The translations under genes were made by a program, and so were the position numbers. A stretch of 64,000 nucleotides of DNA, taken from the NCBI GenBank assembly GCA_026419785.1, contig JAODTK010003209.1, forward strand, positions 124,001 to 188,000, in the 5' to 3' direction. Shown here piece by piece: positions 35,568 through 48,295 of the stretch (position 1 is the stretch's first letter; the number at the start of each line of letters is the position of its first letter). This DNA comes from Sclerodactyla briareus. Taxonomy: Eukaryota; Echinodermata; Holothuroidea; Dendrochirotida; Sclerodactylidae. The notes beneath the pieces are model-generated. The model was not told where the DNA came from and ran no database searches. It saw nothing but the letters and a program-made list of their open reading frames with translations.

Positions 35568-37139
35568 CGTCGGCCTGCCTTTATGAATATAAACGAAGAC
35601 CAACAGTACAATACCATAGACTTATGATGGAACAAAGTGTTTGATGGAAATATTCGAGAGAAAATGAGCATTGATGGTCCACCCTTGCCCTGTTATGACA
35701 TATTAAGTGCTCGAGACCAAAAAAAAAGAGGAGGCGACCCATATCTACTACTATGGAGATGCTACGAAAAACTGGGAGCGATATCATGTAATAGTCTCCA
35801 CGTCATTATCTTTCATGATATTTGTCGACAAACATAAGAGGGAAAACAGTTCAATACGTAGCACTATGCACTGATGTCACCAAAACAATGTTTGACGAAT
35901 AATTCGGAACGACAGCGTGTGGGGATATCGGTTATGAAAAATAAGTAGGACCAACATGACGACACCAACTTAGTTGTTGTCACACCTCATTAGTGTCACC
36001 CAAATAAGTGTTTATGAAAGAGTTCAGACGCCAAGGGTTGTATCAAGTTATTTTGACATTGTACGATTGTGTCATTGAGCTCCGCTCACACGCGAATAGC
36101 GATTGGAACCAAAAACAAATAGAGACCATTCACTCAGTGTGGACCTTCCCTTCCGTTGTAGGGAATGTTACCGGGGGCCAATAGCGTTGCCAACACTACA
36201 ATTCCTTTAGGCATGTCGTAATATCCGGTATCTTTGGATTATTACTCATTCCGTTACTAGGGGCGGGTTAACACATTTTAAAAACTGTTGTGATAACTAG
36301 CACACATATAACCTAATAGGTGTAATGGTTACACAACCTTTACCCAATGTTATGTAGTTTCTTACACAACACTGAGATAGGTCTGCTAGTTACATAGTGT
36401 TGAGTAATATTCTACAACAAATTTTAGTGGAGTGCAGGACGTTAGCGCCTTGCGGTCACACCAAATGTGAGGAATCCCCGATAATGTGACGATTTTGCAG
36501 TAATAATATTGAGGGAATACACCTGTACGCATCGACGTTGACATCCGGCACAGGCGAAAAAAAATATATCATGCCTCATGGACTAGACATCGAAATGCGA
36601 TACGTTAATAACTTTGGAAGTTCCCCGTATTAATATATCGATGATATTACACGGCGAACTCCGAAAACAATACATGATACGGTGAACTGTCGTTTTTAGG
36701 CGTCGTGAAATTCACTTTGAGCTTTCAAACGGCCGGCACGATGTGTGGGAAAGTATATAGCAGATCATCGAGGGACAAAAGTAATGGAATCTGACTATAG
36801 GGCTGATAGATGGTATGACAACTTTCGAGACCACAGTAAAAGAAAAATACATGTTAGCATGGTTGAAAGGCAACAAATGTAATGTCATTCGAAAACACAC
36901 AAATGATGTTAAAAATATGGTTCCCAGTCACTTCATAAATCTCTCCTAACTGAACGAGCTTGTTCAATTGTTCCACCATTGCGGTGACTCGACACCTCTA
37001 CCTCAATAGAGTAACATCCCCAAAACTTGCAGAGCCTAACTCTACGAACTTAGAATTCAATGTCCAATGAATATAGACTAACACATGGGTTACTGAAAGC
37101 CTCAAACTGGTCTGCACAATGTATAAAATACAGTAGTGT
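35568..37139. other. unassigned; TTACACA-motif segment at 36285-36425
   Basis: The segment 36285-36425 contains repeated ttacacaac and gtgtaa motifs like those at 29795-29905. No other feature seen. Confidence 0.35.
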
Positions 37140-37393
37140 GAATCATGTTTTTTCCGCTCTGATCCATCTGTTTGGAACCAACTACCTCCACATGTCAGAA
37201 TATAGCCTATCAGTTTTAGGTCTAAGCTTAAGGCATATTTCTTTCACCTCTCCCTACACTGCATGTAAAACGCTGGCCGAACTGTTGGCAATGATGGCAG
37301 CGCTATATCAAGGATTTATTTATTATTTATTTTATATTTATTTATTTATTTATTATTTATTTATTTATTTATTTATTATTATTTATTTATTTA
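37140..37393 (+). mobile_element. LINE 3' end with (TTTA)n tail
   Basis: Plus-strand translation of 37146-37205 reads FFRSDPSVWNQLPPHVRI, followed by SLSVLGLSLRHISF. This matches the last residues of CR1/L2-type ORF2 (the G.S.WN.LP..VR motif followed by F...LK). It is followed by a (TTTA)n tract at 37314-37393. Upstream motifs are absent, so this is a short truncated insertion. The tail differs from the ATT tails of the other L2 copies, so it is a different family. Confidence 0.5.
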
Positions 37394-38486
37394 CGGCGCG
37401 AAAAAGAACTTATCATTCATTTCCGTTGGCCACATTTGTAGCGCTCGCAATGGGGTTGCAACGTACCGGAAGTCAACGGTGGAAACGGATTACAAACGTA
37501 CAAGGAACGGACATCAACGGACAGCAATGGTGGATGTATGGAAATACAACGAACGAACTAACGGACACCAAAGGATAGTAACGAATTACAACTATCAATT
37601 AACGAATATAGAACATACAAAACTGTACTAGAACCGGGAGAGTAACGGACATAACCGGACGACTAAACAGAAGAAACGGTCTATAATGTAACTGGCTTTG
37701 TGAATTGGCTACGGGTCTTCACCCGCTGCAACATATCGTCAGATATTTCAGAACAGCAGAAGGCATCCTCATGAAGTTGGTGAATTATTTTTTGGTCTTC
37801 CATTCGCAGCTCTTAGCAGGCTGATGCGCAAGGCGGGGGGAGGGGGACTTCCCCTCCCTATTGCAGAGGCCTATTGCACGAACAGTGGGCCTGTACTATC
37901 TTCCGATCTACTTGTAAAATTTCCTATATTGAAGCTGAAACTGTCCGGAAAGTGTCTGCGCGCGCCACATAATCTTTAATCTTAATTTCGAGTTCTTGTG
38001 GTAGATCCAACTCTTTCTGTCATCTACAAACTATACCACCGTGGCATCTATAGATAGGCTTTCAAGTCTTATGATATCTTCGAATTCCTGTAGGTAATGA
38101 GATTAATGGTACAATTCTGTTGGGGCGGTGACGTCCTGCTCGAGAGTCTACCACTCTCTGACGTTTTACCTGACACTGGAGACGACTTCATTGGGCAAGA
38201 TGCAAAAATGCGTTAATGGTGGGGTGATGGTGTCCTTACCATGCACGCAAATACTCCTAGTGCCAACACGGCAACATGACCGACCATTTTTCTGTGCAGG
38301 TTTTTAGTCGGCGAATACCCGACCCTTTCTGCTCCGGTGAAGGCAATCCGCAGCATATTCTATTCATGCGCCTGATGGGGTAGGATGGCCACTGAGAATG
38401 AAAAAAAAGCTCTTCATAATTGTTTTTTTTTTTTTCATTTCGAACTTTGTTTTTGAGAAGAAAGTCTAAACGATAACACACCTGCG
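37394..38486. other. no recognisable feature
   Basis: Short runs of acgga-type sequence near 37450-37680 look loosely repetitive, but no period holds. Confidence 0.35.
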
Positions 38487-38662
38487 TCGCGATTCCTTGC
38501 CATATTTGTTTGGCTAACCCTATTTCGTCTTTTAATGTAAATGACACTTTCATCAATGTACTTTTCCAGATTTTTTAATATTAGTTTTAGCAGACGGTAG
38601 ATGATCATTTCGACTAACACAACCCAAATGCTAATTGTGGTTGTCAATCCTCTGATCATCAA
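38487..38662 (-). CDS. candidate internal exon, unknown membrane protein
   Basis: On the minus strand a pyrimidine-rich tract ending ccccaacttcag could be a splice acceptor, and gacgcaggtgtgt about 175 bases later a donor. Between them the frame encodes TTISIWVVLVEMIIYRLLKL followed by a charged stretch (KNLEKYIDESVIYIKRRNR). This looks like a membrane helix with a basic juxtamembrane segment. No family is recognised and no flanking exon is found. A neighbouring frame is also open through the last third, so the reading is uncertain. Confidence 0.2.
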
Positions 38663-41600
38663 ACTGAAGTTGGGGAGTTGGGGACAATGAACGGTGTTGG
38701 GCAAAGGGTAGAGCGAAGTGGCCCGTCTATCAGGGTGTGGATGACACCTCGTCAATGAAATTCTGGCGCTGCCTCTAGTCTCCTACTCTGTTTTGGGATA
38801 TTTTCTAGTCTTGCGTTAAGACATTGATATGTTCTCGATTTTCCTGCCATATTATTTTACCTGTCCGTCCACATCCATTATTTTCAACAGTGCTCAGCAT
38901 ATTGGTCACTGTATCAAAATTTCGATCAGTGTGCCAGTTGAGGAAGTCCTTCCACTGAACCATCGGCCTTTAATAACACAGAACTCAGAAATCTTAGCTG
39001 ATTTTCGGATCCCAATGCTTGCCACAACGCTCCCTCCTATTTAGCCTATTAGTCATATTCTAGTGACTTCTAGTTCTACCTCACTTAATCCCAAACTTTT
39101 GAAATTTATATATAAATTATTCTTTTAACAAGTAGATTACTGGTGTCCCGGTACAATAAGGACATTAGTCAGTTCATGGAACGATATAAATAACTAACAT
39201 AAAAATCCGCATATGATTCTCATGTAATAGCCTATGCATCGGCGTTGAGAGAGTTCTCTGCGGGCACAAACATCTTGTCCAGTTGGTTATGTTTAATTTG
39301 TTTTCTTTGAAAGAGGGAAGGGGGACACAACAGAATAATTATTCAACTTAACTGCTGCTATTATCTGAAATAGGTAACGTTTTTACAGAACAATTTTCGG
39401 AATTTTGATTGGAATAAAACTTTTCCAAATCCAGTTAAATGAATAAGTTTCGAATAAATTAGTGCTTCGAGCATTTAATCCAGGGTTGACGTATCAATAG
39501 AGAATTCATACGCCTTTTTCACATTTGTAATGCGCATGCTCCAACTGACTCAATAGCTCGGTGTATAGACGAGATGATCCTAGCTCTATCATTGCGGCCT
39601 TCTTTCACACTGGTCACCACTCTCAGAACGCAACCCACTCACCATCTCTGGAATGCCATTGTTGATATGGTTTCTGTGGGTGGGGGGGGGGTCGTGAAGC
39701 TTTAAGCTGTAGTAGTAGGATGTGTTGTTTTTGTCAGAGGGGTTCCAAATGAATTTTCTGCACGCTTACGTGCAACCTCAGCAAGAGCAGGCCAGTGTAC
39801 CCCCTATGCTAACCCCTATGTACCTATAACAAGGCTATTGAGTGCCTGTAACACAGATACTATCACAAAGTTTCATTTAGGTAAAATAGGTCAACTGGTC
39901 AATGAAGGTCAGTAGGTCCCAGACGTAGTTTAACCTAGACTAACAAAATACTTTCATTACACATTGCCTGAATGTTTCGTGTTGCCAAGAGCTGTAGGAT
40001 TGCCCTATGTAGCCTTTAATAGCTTGATCTGACACCAAAACAATAGGAGTCATCCTCGCCATATATGTGCAACCCACATACTAATATGAACTTAGCCTTG
40101 GCATGTCACCTGCTCCTACCTTTTGTTGCGTACACAACACACACACATACACACAAACATGCACGCACCGACATGACTGCATGAAAAATATTTATAAATG
40201 AAAACGATTCAGTTTTGACTGGGGGTAGCGTGAGTCCCGGAAATACTTTGATCAGTCCTGGTCCCTGGTCCTGGATCTTGGACTCCACTCCGGGAGTAAT
40301 TCCTCGCGCACCATGAGAACCTCGCCAAGCCAGGGCGAGCATTTACGCCGATTACGGTCTGTTCCTGACTGTTCATAGCTCTTCGTGTTGACTTCAATGT
40401 TTAAGCCGCTGTGATTGTAAAACTGACCCTGTGGTCTTGATCTCGATCTTTCTGATGGTCCGTGAGTCTTTGTTGACGGCAGAGAGCATAGGAGTATCCT
40501 GGAACATGTGACTTGGAGTGGACTGCAGTACTTGAAGTAGGCTGCATCTTCGTTTCATGTCGTTTTGTATAATTTTTCGTTTTCTCGGCTTTCTTTCTCT
40601 TTACCGTTTTGTTCTGTACAGAACTTACCTATCTGTTCATTTTTAGTTCCATTCCTTTACGCTCCCGTTATTAATACGTTAGCGTCCGTCGAATATACGG
40701 TCCAGTATTGTACTTTACGTTCCATCCGGTTTTCTTTGTCCGATCACGGTCCAGTGAGCATACTAATCATCAAGAACGAACGTTGCAAATACAGCAGGTC
40801 CAAAACGCATAATGACGGCACAAACGCACAAGACAGTAATAAAACGGGAGCTCAACGGGTCCAGTAACAAAGAAATAACCGTATTTTTTCTCGGGGGCAA
40901 GTGACTGCGTGTGACTAACGCCACCCCCAGACTGGGGTACCCGCAAAGAGGCATTGCCTGATTCCGTGTACCTATGAGATTCGCAGATGGATAAAAAAGT
41001 ACATTATCACATTGCCTTATTGTCCCGGGCCTTGATGGATTCGGTCTTCGCTCGCAGGTAGAAAGAAAAAAAATCATGATTGAATACTGTATCAGGCATT
41101 CTTTCACCTGGCTGATAAACGAATAGTTAGGGGTTGATGTGGTAGTGGGTGAAGGCTGCATTATTTGTGTCCCTTTCAGACATAAACCAAACCAAATGGG
41201 CCTGTCAGGCAAATGAATGGGATCACCATATAGGCCTCCTGTCGTTTCTCCTGTTGTCTGTGATTTTTTATCTGGTCGATACGATGATTTAACCATGTTT
41301 CAAGCAGCAGACTAGCAAGGCTATAATTCGCATTGAAGCAAATATAAAACACAATCCGCTGACTAACTGATAAAAGTTCCTCTGTTGGCTATATAGTTTA
41401 TTTATCGTATAGGTGATGTACTACCCCCGCCCCGCTTTGTAATGTATCCCTGTAATGTATAATAACCTGATCTCGGTAGCCCAAATGACGTAGTTAGGGT
41501 TGGGGCGCATAGGCAGATGAATGACCAATAAAGTAACGTTTAAGCCGTCGGCTCGCCCGTGCGACTTTTGAATGTTCTTTCTGTATTATATTATAAGGAA

Positions 41601-41922
41601 TCTCTAGTCGTGCCCGAAGGCCAGCTTACAAGAGACTTACATTATGAATAGAATAATCCTATGTGCTACATAAATACAAGGGAAGAGGAAAATCACAAAC
41701 TAACAGAAAAAACAACATTTATTGAGGATCTGCAAGGGTACGGGTTCTGTATTCCTAATAGGGTTGGGGTTCCTTATAGACGTTGACGTGAGTGTTATTC
41801 CGAGTTGCACGAACAAGCCTCGAGTACTTATTTGGGGGGGGGGCCTGTGCCGAGACAGCGAAATTGGTGCAGATTCAGTCGCTCTGTTGGTCAGTAACTG
41901 GAGATTGATTATTTCCATTTTT
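38663..41922. other. no recognisable feature
   Basis: About 3.3 kb with only short open frames. No repeat family, RNA gene or domain could be supported. Confidence 0.4.
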
Positions 41923-42053
41923 TCTATCTATCTATCTATCTATCACTATCTCTCTATCTATCTATCTATCTACTATCTATCTATCTATCTATCTATCGAT
42001 CTATCTATCTATCCCGTTTGTCTGCCCAGTCTGTCCGTCTGTCTGTCTGTCTA
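41923..42053. repeat. (TCTA)n/(GTCT)n compound microsatellite
   Basis: TCTA repeats with a few interruptions, changing to GTCT/GTCC near 42018. Confidence 0.95.
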
Positions 42054-43814
42054 TTAACCTGCACGTACGGAACACTTTAAACACGCATGTGATAAGAGAT
42101 CTTACTGGAGAACTAGTATGATGAACGAGTAAGCCTATAACAAAAAGGACAACGCTGAATCGTTCTAAGATGAAAGTGTCGGTGGCGCAACCACGTGAAT
42201 AAACTATTGAATTTTCGTCAGGAACAGGCGGTAAATGGACATCAATAATTCAGCCATATACCTGCGTACTCCTGAAAACATTGGGGAGTTTTCATATGAC
42301 CAGCCTTCTTTTAAATCGGGAGTCAAACCCATCAATTTGCGAACTTTAGGTAAAGAGGGCTGCATGATGAAGTCTTTACACTAGATTTCGTTTTAACAAG
42401 CATTAGGAGGGATACACTGTAAGCTCGCAATAATTCGAAGAGAAATTATTCCCTCTTTCCAGTTGGATCTATGCACGAAAGTTCGTGAGTACATTATTGC
42501 AAATTCTCTGCATACGAGAGCAGCCGCGCAATAAGGTAACTTTCCCCGTTTATATCTCTCGAATCGATGAGATACCCATATCATACCGTGGGAGGTATAT
42601 ATTAGCTTTTCCCATCCAGGGGTTATGCCCCAATTGACCTCGAGTTATGTTCTGGAATTTTCCTAATGGAAACAACAGTTCATTCATTTCCTTTCCTTCC
42701 ACAACGAGCAACGCACTACATGTTACAATAACAGTATTCAACGTGGAGGGGGCCTATAAAAAGCCAAGCTTGTACAAGTAGACCCCTGATAGAACTGTCG
42801 TGATCTGTATCTTTTTTGGCTACAATGGGTTGTTGTGTTTGAATGAGGCTAGGCTAGGTATTGAAGGACAATATTATTATATCTCCCGACGACAGGAGTG
42901 TCAGAAAACTGTTTTTGTTTACAAATTTTAACAAAATAGGTGGATGTAGACTACATAGGTTCCGGTTGCAAGAAGTGAAGGTCATTATGCGGTCATTCGA
43001 GGGTCTACTTCGCCATGAATTTGTCGGATTCAATGCAAACTTGGTGCATGTAACAACATGCGGTATAGACACAAGCTACGATCAAATGAAAGGTCTTATA
43101 AGGCATCGGAGAAATTTGGCGGGGAATATTCCAGTTTAAACTAGAACGAGGTATACACTGTATGAAAACTTCAGGTTTTCTAGGCACCTATGATGAGGAT
43201 TTCTGAAATTTCTATAGATAAGAGTCGACTTTTATTGGGGGGGGGGGGGACTGCTGTTTTCATACATATTCTGACAAAATTTTCACTATTGGCAACTAGA
43301 AACGATAGTCCAATATTTTAGGTTTGCCGATATGAGATCTGCAACTCCGGGGATTACCTTCTTGTTTCCAGCTTTGGCTGTGGTGCGCGCCTTGAAGTTG
43401 CTGAGTCTTTGAAGACATTGACTGAGGAAACAACGAAGAGAAATCGAAAGAAGCGATCAATCGCCATTGTCTTTGTACGTCTATACTGCGCAAGGATCGT
43501 AACTGAACTCGTTCAAAACCAATTGATATAACCTGGGCGTATAAACAATTAAACCAAATCTCTATCCATAAAAACAAGTCAATGAATATATTCAGTTTGA
43601 AATGTTTGTTTCACCGGTGTATTAAATGTGAGGCATAACATCGGGCCATCTAACAATCTTCTTACCTGCTAGATATGTAATCGAACATTTCCCAACCAAA
43701 TTTGTGATTGTGACGTGTTCTCGCGAGAATGTCAATTGTACTCTACATGCGTACACTCTACATGCGTCCAATGACTCGACAGGAGCCCGGATAAACGAAA
43801 ACAGGAAAGATCTA
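42054..43814. other. no recognisable feature
   Basis: A 12-bp G run lies near 43239. The sequence just before 43815 may belong to the repeat that follows. Confidence 0.35.
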
Positions 43815-44450
43815 CTAGTGGTCAAATGGCGCCGTGGGTTTCACCAATGTAACAAACATTACAGTTTGCACAAGAACTATAGACCACATGGGATCGAACA
43901 CCATCGGGAATAGTGTGGTCCTTAGCACTGGAGCTACTACCTTTTTAAAAAGTGATGATAAGTAACATCACAAAACGTCATTGCGATAAAACGAATCAAA
44001 TCACTAAGTTTAGACTTGGCATGTTACAAGACATCAATAGTGCCACTATGCAAGTCCAGTGAACCCCGATTGCTTCGTTAGATAGATTCTGCTCCACCAA
44101 ATGCAAACTTAGACTTAAAGAAAGTCTTCACATTATTTCTCAAAAACCTAGTTTAAATAAGCAAATCGGTTTCCCTATTAAAACTCTTTAGCTGATCGAT
44201 TTCCACTTTGCGGTAAATTGGTAGTGGGTAAATCCGTTTATGCTCTTCGCTTAATCGCCGCTAATCGGCCGTTACGTATTATGTCATTTTAACTATCCTA
44301 CACTGAAGATTGGAAGCTGTTGCCTTTCGAAAACGTTGTGTCTGTTTGTTAAATATGTAGCATTGAAACTTGTTTTGTAAATACATATCATGCTAAGATG
44401 AAAACTGTCGTAGATTCTTGTGTTATGTTCACTCCACTGCGTGCTGATAT
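43815..44450 (+). repeat. dispersed repeat, copy a (3' end at TA tract)
   Basis: Direct repeat of 44935-45480. Shared landmarks are tagtggtcaa, aacaaacattacagtt, gggatcgaaca, ccttagcactgg, ttagacttaaagaaag, gatttccactt, gtttatgc and ttcgctta. The copy ends aagatgaaaactgtcgtag...tgttat followed by a long (TA)n tract. A gaagat-ggaagctgt-ctttcgaaa-cgttgtgt phrase near 44306-44340 recalls the 3' region of Penelope-like retroelements. I could not read a GIY-YIG domain, so that label is tentative. Confidence 0.6.
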
Positions 44451-44451
44451 C

Positions 44452-44482
<31 letters not shown>

Positions 44483-44500
44483 AATATATACTCATATAAA

Positions 44501-44549
<49 letters not shown>

Positions 44550-44670
44550 CATATATATTATATTAATATATATAATATATAGGATTAATAATACTATATA
44601 TATATATCGCACGAGGTGAGTAAACAATAACACAAAAATACTACGACAGTTTTCATCTTAGCATGATATG
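44384..44670. repeat. inverted repeat with about 65-bp arms around a TA-rich loop
   Basis: Arm 44384-44450 begins catatcatgctaagatgaaa. Arm 44605-44670 ends with its complement, tttcatcttagcatgatatg. Between them are about 150 bp of TA-rich sequence. The second arm is the terminal segment of the repeat family in opposite orientation, so two element ends meet head to head. Further (TA)n tracts run to about 44730. Confidence 0.8.
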
Positions 44671-44934
44671 TATATATATATATATATAGATTATATATTA
44701 TATATATATATATAGTATATATATATATATGCAATAACACAAAGAAAAGAAACACAAAATATTACGCACAGAACGGATTACGCACTGACCAACGGACGGT
44801 TGCATTTGGTGGGAGCGAATCTTTTATACGAAAGGCAATCGGGGGCCAAATGGACTTGCACGTGGGCGCGGAACTATGCTATGCTTGTAAATGTGCGAGG
44901 GCTTTTTACCTGTGTAAGGATGTCGTGTATCCTA

Positions 44935-45480
44935 GTGGTCAACTGGCGCTGGGTTTACCAAATATAACAAACATTACAGTTGCACAATTGACTTATAGAC
45001 AAATGGGATCGAACAACATAGGGAATAGGGTCCTTAGCACTGGGCATACTACCTATTGTAAAACAGGGCAGATAAGTTTAACATCAATTTCATTGCAATA
45101 AACAACTTTTTTGTTAAACTTAGACTTAAAGAAAGCCTTCACATTATTTTTCAAAACCCAGTTAAAAGGCAAATCGAGTTCCCCTTTGTGAACACTTTTC
45201 AGCTGAATCGATTTCCACTTTTGCTGTTCCGTGGTCAGTGAGTATAATCGTTTATGCTTCGCTATTCCGCCGCTAGTCGGCAGTACGTATATTTTTCATC
45301 GCACTATCGTACAACCTGAAAGATGGTAAGCTGTGGCACTTTGAAACTGTTGTGTTGTTGTGTAATATAGTAGCATTGGCAACGTGGTTGTATGTAAATA
45401 CCATATATGCTAGATGACACTGCGTATATTTGTGTTATTGCTTACTCACTTTGTGCGGAAAAGACCTTTCGGAACTATAT
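44935..45480 (+). repeat. dispersed repeat, copy b
   Basis: Second direct copy of the family at 43815-44450, differing by substitutions and indels. It ends ctagatgacactgcg...tgtgttattgcttactcac and then a short TA tract (45476-45488). The frame 44850-45101 covers its start and encodes no recognised domain. Confidence 0.6.
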
Positions 45481-46909
45481 ATATATAATAATGACACCGA
45501 AATTAAAGTTAAATTTAATTTCCGGTATCACTTATTATGGTCATTACCACACACGCGGAAACACCAACCTAATATTTTTCTTAAGTTTTCGATTTTCCAA
45601 CGTTAACTAACTCTTGCCCAACTATGTTTGTAGAGGTTTGCATTAGTAACTGCCGGAAATATGTTCGATTGTGCGGTCGTCTTTGCAGTTTTAATTGAAC
45701 CATAAACAGGTGAGAATAAAGATATCTTAAACGTAAGAAGTCGGAGTATGGTGGAATGTTACCATTAACTAACAAATATAGCTTGGAGTATCTAGCTCGT
45801 TAAAAAAACATCACACATAACTATCTGACCATACAGGAACGTAATCGATGAAATAACCTATAGAAATTTCTTCGTTTGCAACGGATCGTTACCAACTGCG
45901 CCCATGACAGAACCGTTTGTAGCAACTTCGTATTTCGGGAGCAGGGTATTCAGTCTCCATATGCCTGTCTGCCACCAGACGTCTGTATCAAATGATGAGT
46001 GAGCATTAGGGACGTATAGGCGATCAATTTGAAGAGTTCGCAAACGCCAGTCAAGGCAGCCAGTTTGTTTGTGGTAAAACTAATAAATCGAGGCATGCGG
46101 TATTGACAATAAGAGATAAAACCGGCAGCTTTTCAAAATGTCTACCCAAGTGCCAATCTCAGTTCAGTATTTAGTGACAGCCTTCTCCAATGTTATTACC
46201 CCAGCGGGGTTACACGGGAGCGAGAATGCAGCAGAATCATTGATCGAGTCTATTAAAAGATCCAACAGGGACGGAGCATGAATGTGTCACTGCCCTATAT
46301 AGGACTCAGGACCAAAGGGACTTTTCATTCCAACCAGGAATTTTATGTCCTTCGGAGAGAGCGTATCCTATATGGATGTATAGGTTATATGCGATGCCTG
46401 TGTACAATAAGTACGCTACGAGTACTTCAAAACTCAGTGAGAAAAGTATCAACCGCTGCTATAACCACACAATCACTGAAGCTTTTTTTTCTGTTTCGCC
46501 TGCTGATGGTCGAGAAGTTCTCCTTGACTATTCACTAATAGTAGAAAAATGCTCTCGAAGAATCTCGAAAACGTTATAGCGAAACAAATTCCAAAGCGTT
46601 TCCAAAAAAACCTAAAATGTTTGAAAACCGTGGCTGGCGGTGTGCGGAGTCTGCGCCCAAACAGTTCTAACTTTGATACGAATTATAGACTGATAGACTA
46701 TGTATAGACATTATCATATTGTTCGTTTGATTTTCCTAGTTCTGACGCCAATTTTTAAATTTGAATTGATTTTGTCGGGGAAATATTATCCTAAAACGTC
46801 AAAAAATATATGGAAAAAGTATTCATATTATTCGTAATACCAACCATGTTCAGGCCTATGCATTCGTTTAGTAAGTGGTCTCTTTATGACTGCATAGTTT
46901 AATCTAGCT
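45481..46909. other. mostly unassigned; weak exon candidate at 45858-46060
   Basis: A minus-strand frame ending at 45858 encodes DVWWQTGIWRLNTLLPKY and NGSVMGAVGNDPLQ, with unusually low stop density on that strand. No family or convincing splice site is seen. Confidence 0.25.
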
Positions 46910-48295
46910 CAGTGTGCCTTATGACAGCATTGATTGGTTCAGCTAGTCAGTGTGCCTTATGACAGCATTGATTGGTTCAGCTAGTCAGTGTGCCTTATGA
47001 CAGCATTGATTGGTTCAGCTAGTCAGTGAGCCTCATGACAGCATTAATTGGTTCAGCTAGTCAGTGTGCCTTATGACAGAATTGATTGGTTCAGCTATCA
47101 ATGAGCCTCATGACAACATTGATTGGTTCAGCTAGTCAGTGTGCCTTATGACAGCATGATTGGTTCAGCTAGTCAGTGTGCCTTATGACGCATTGAGTGG
47201 TTCAACTAGTCAGTGAGCCTCATGACAGCATTAATTGGTTCAGCTAGTCAGTGTGCCTTATGACAGAATTGATTGGTTCAGCTAGTCAGTGTGCCTTATG
47301 ACAGAATTGATTGGTTCAGCTAGTCAATGAGCCTCATGACAACATTGATTGGTTCAGCTAGTCAGTGTGCCTTATGACAGCATTGATTGGTTCAGCTAGT
47401 CAGTGAGCCTCATGACAGCATTGATTGGTTCAGTTGGTCAGTGAGCCTTATGACAGCATTGATTGGTCCAGCTAGTCAGTGAGCCTATGACAGCATTGAT
47501 TGGTTCAGTTAGTCAGAGAGCCTTATGACAGCATTGATTGGTTCAGCTAGTCAGTGTGCCTTATGACAGAATTGATTGGTTCAGCTAGTCAATGAGCCTC
47601 ATGACAACATTGATTGGTTCAGCTAGTCAGTGTGCCTTATGACAGCATTGATTGGTTCAGCTAGTCATTGTGCCTTATAACAGCATCGATTGGTTCAGCT
47701 AGTCAGTGTGCCTTATGACAGCATTGATTGGTCAGCTAGTCAGTGAGCCTTATGACAGCATGATTGGTTCAGTAGTCAGAGAGCCTTATGACAGCATTGA
47801 TTGGTTCAGTTGGTCAGTGAGCCTTATGACAGCATTGATTGGTCCAGCTAGTCAGTGAGCCTTATGACAGCATTGATTGGTTCAGTTAGTCAGAGAGCCT
47901 TATGACAGCATTGATTGGTTCAGTTGGTCAGTGAGCCTTATGACAGCATTGATTGGTTCAGATAGTTAGTGTACCGTATGATAGCATTGATTGGTTCAGC
48001 TAGTCAGTGTGCCTTATGACAGCATTGATTGGTTCAGCTAGTCATTGTGCCTTATAACCGCATCGATTGGTTCAGCTAGTCAGTGTGCCTTATGACAGCA
48101 TTGATTGGTTCAGATAGTTAGTGTACCGTATGATAGCATTGATTGGTTCAGATAGTTAGTGTACCTCATGACAGCATTGGTTGGTTCAGCTAGTCATGTG
48201 CCTTATAACCGCATCGATTGGTTCAGCCTAGTCATGTGCCTTATGACAGATGATGTTCAGATATTTATGTACCTTATAACAGCATTGGATAGTTT
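46910..48295 (+). repeat. 38-bp minisatellite, about 36 copies
   Basis: The unit is cagtgtgccttatgacagca followed by ttgattggttcagctagt. Units differ at a small set of positions: gtg/gag, tta/tca, agc/aga/aac and ctagt/ttggt/atagt. They recur in blocks, for example a three-unit series (gag..aat, aga, caa-gag..aac) near 47020-47120, 47210-47350 and 47550-47620, and another near 47400-47520 and 47770-47900. The array decays at its 3' end (48230-48295). Each unit carries gattggtt, which contains an inverted CCAAT box. Confidence 0.95.

Noticed and set aside
46910..48295. CRISPR-like array
   Set aside because: The repeats are contiguous with no unique spacers, and the genome is eukaryotic; this is a minisatellite.
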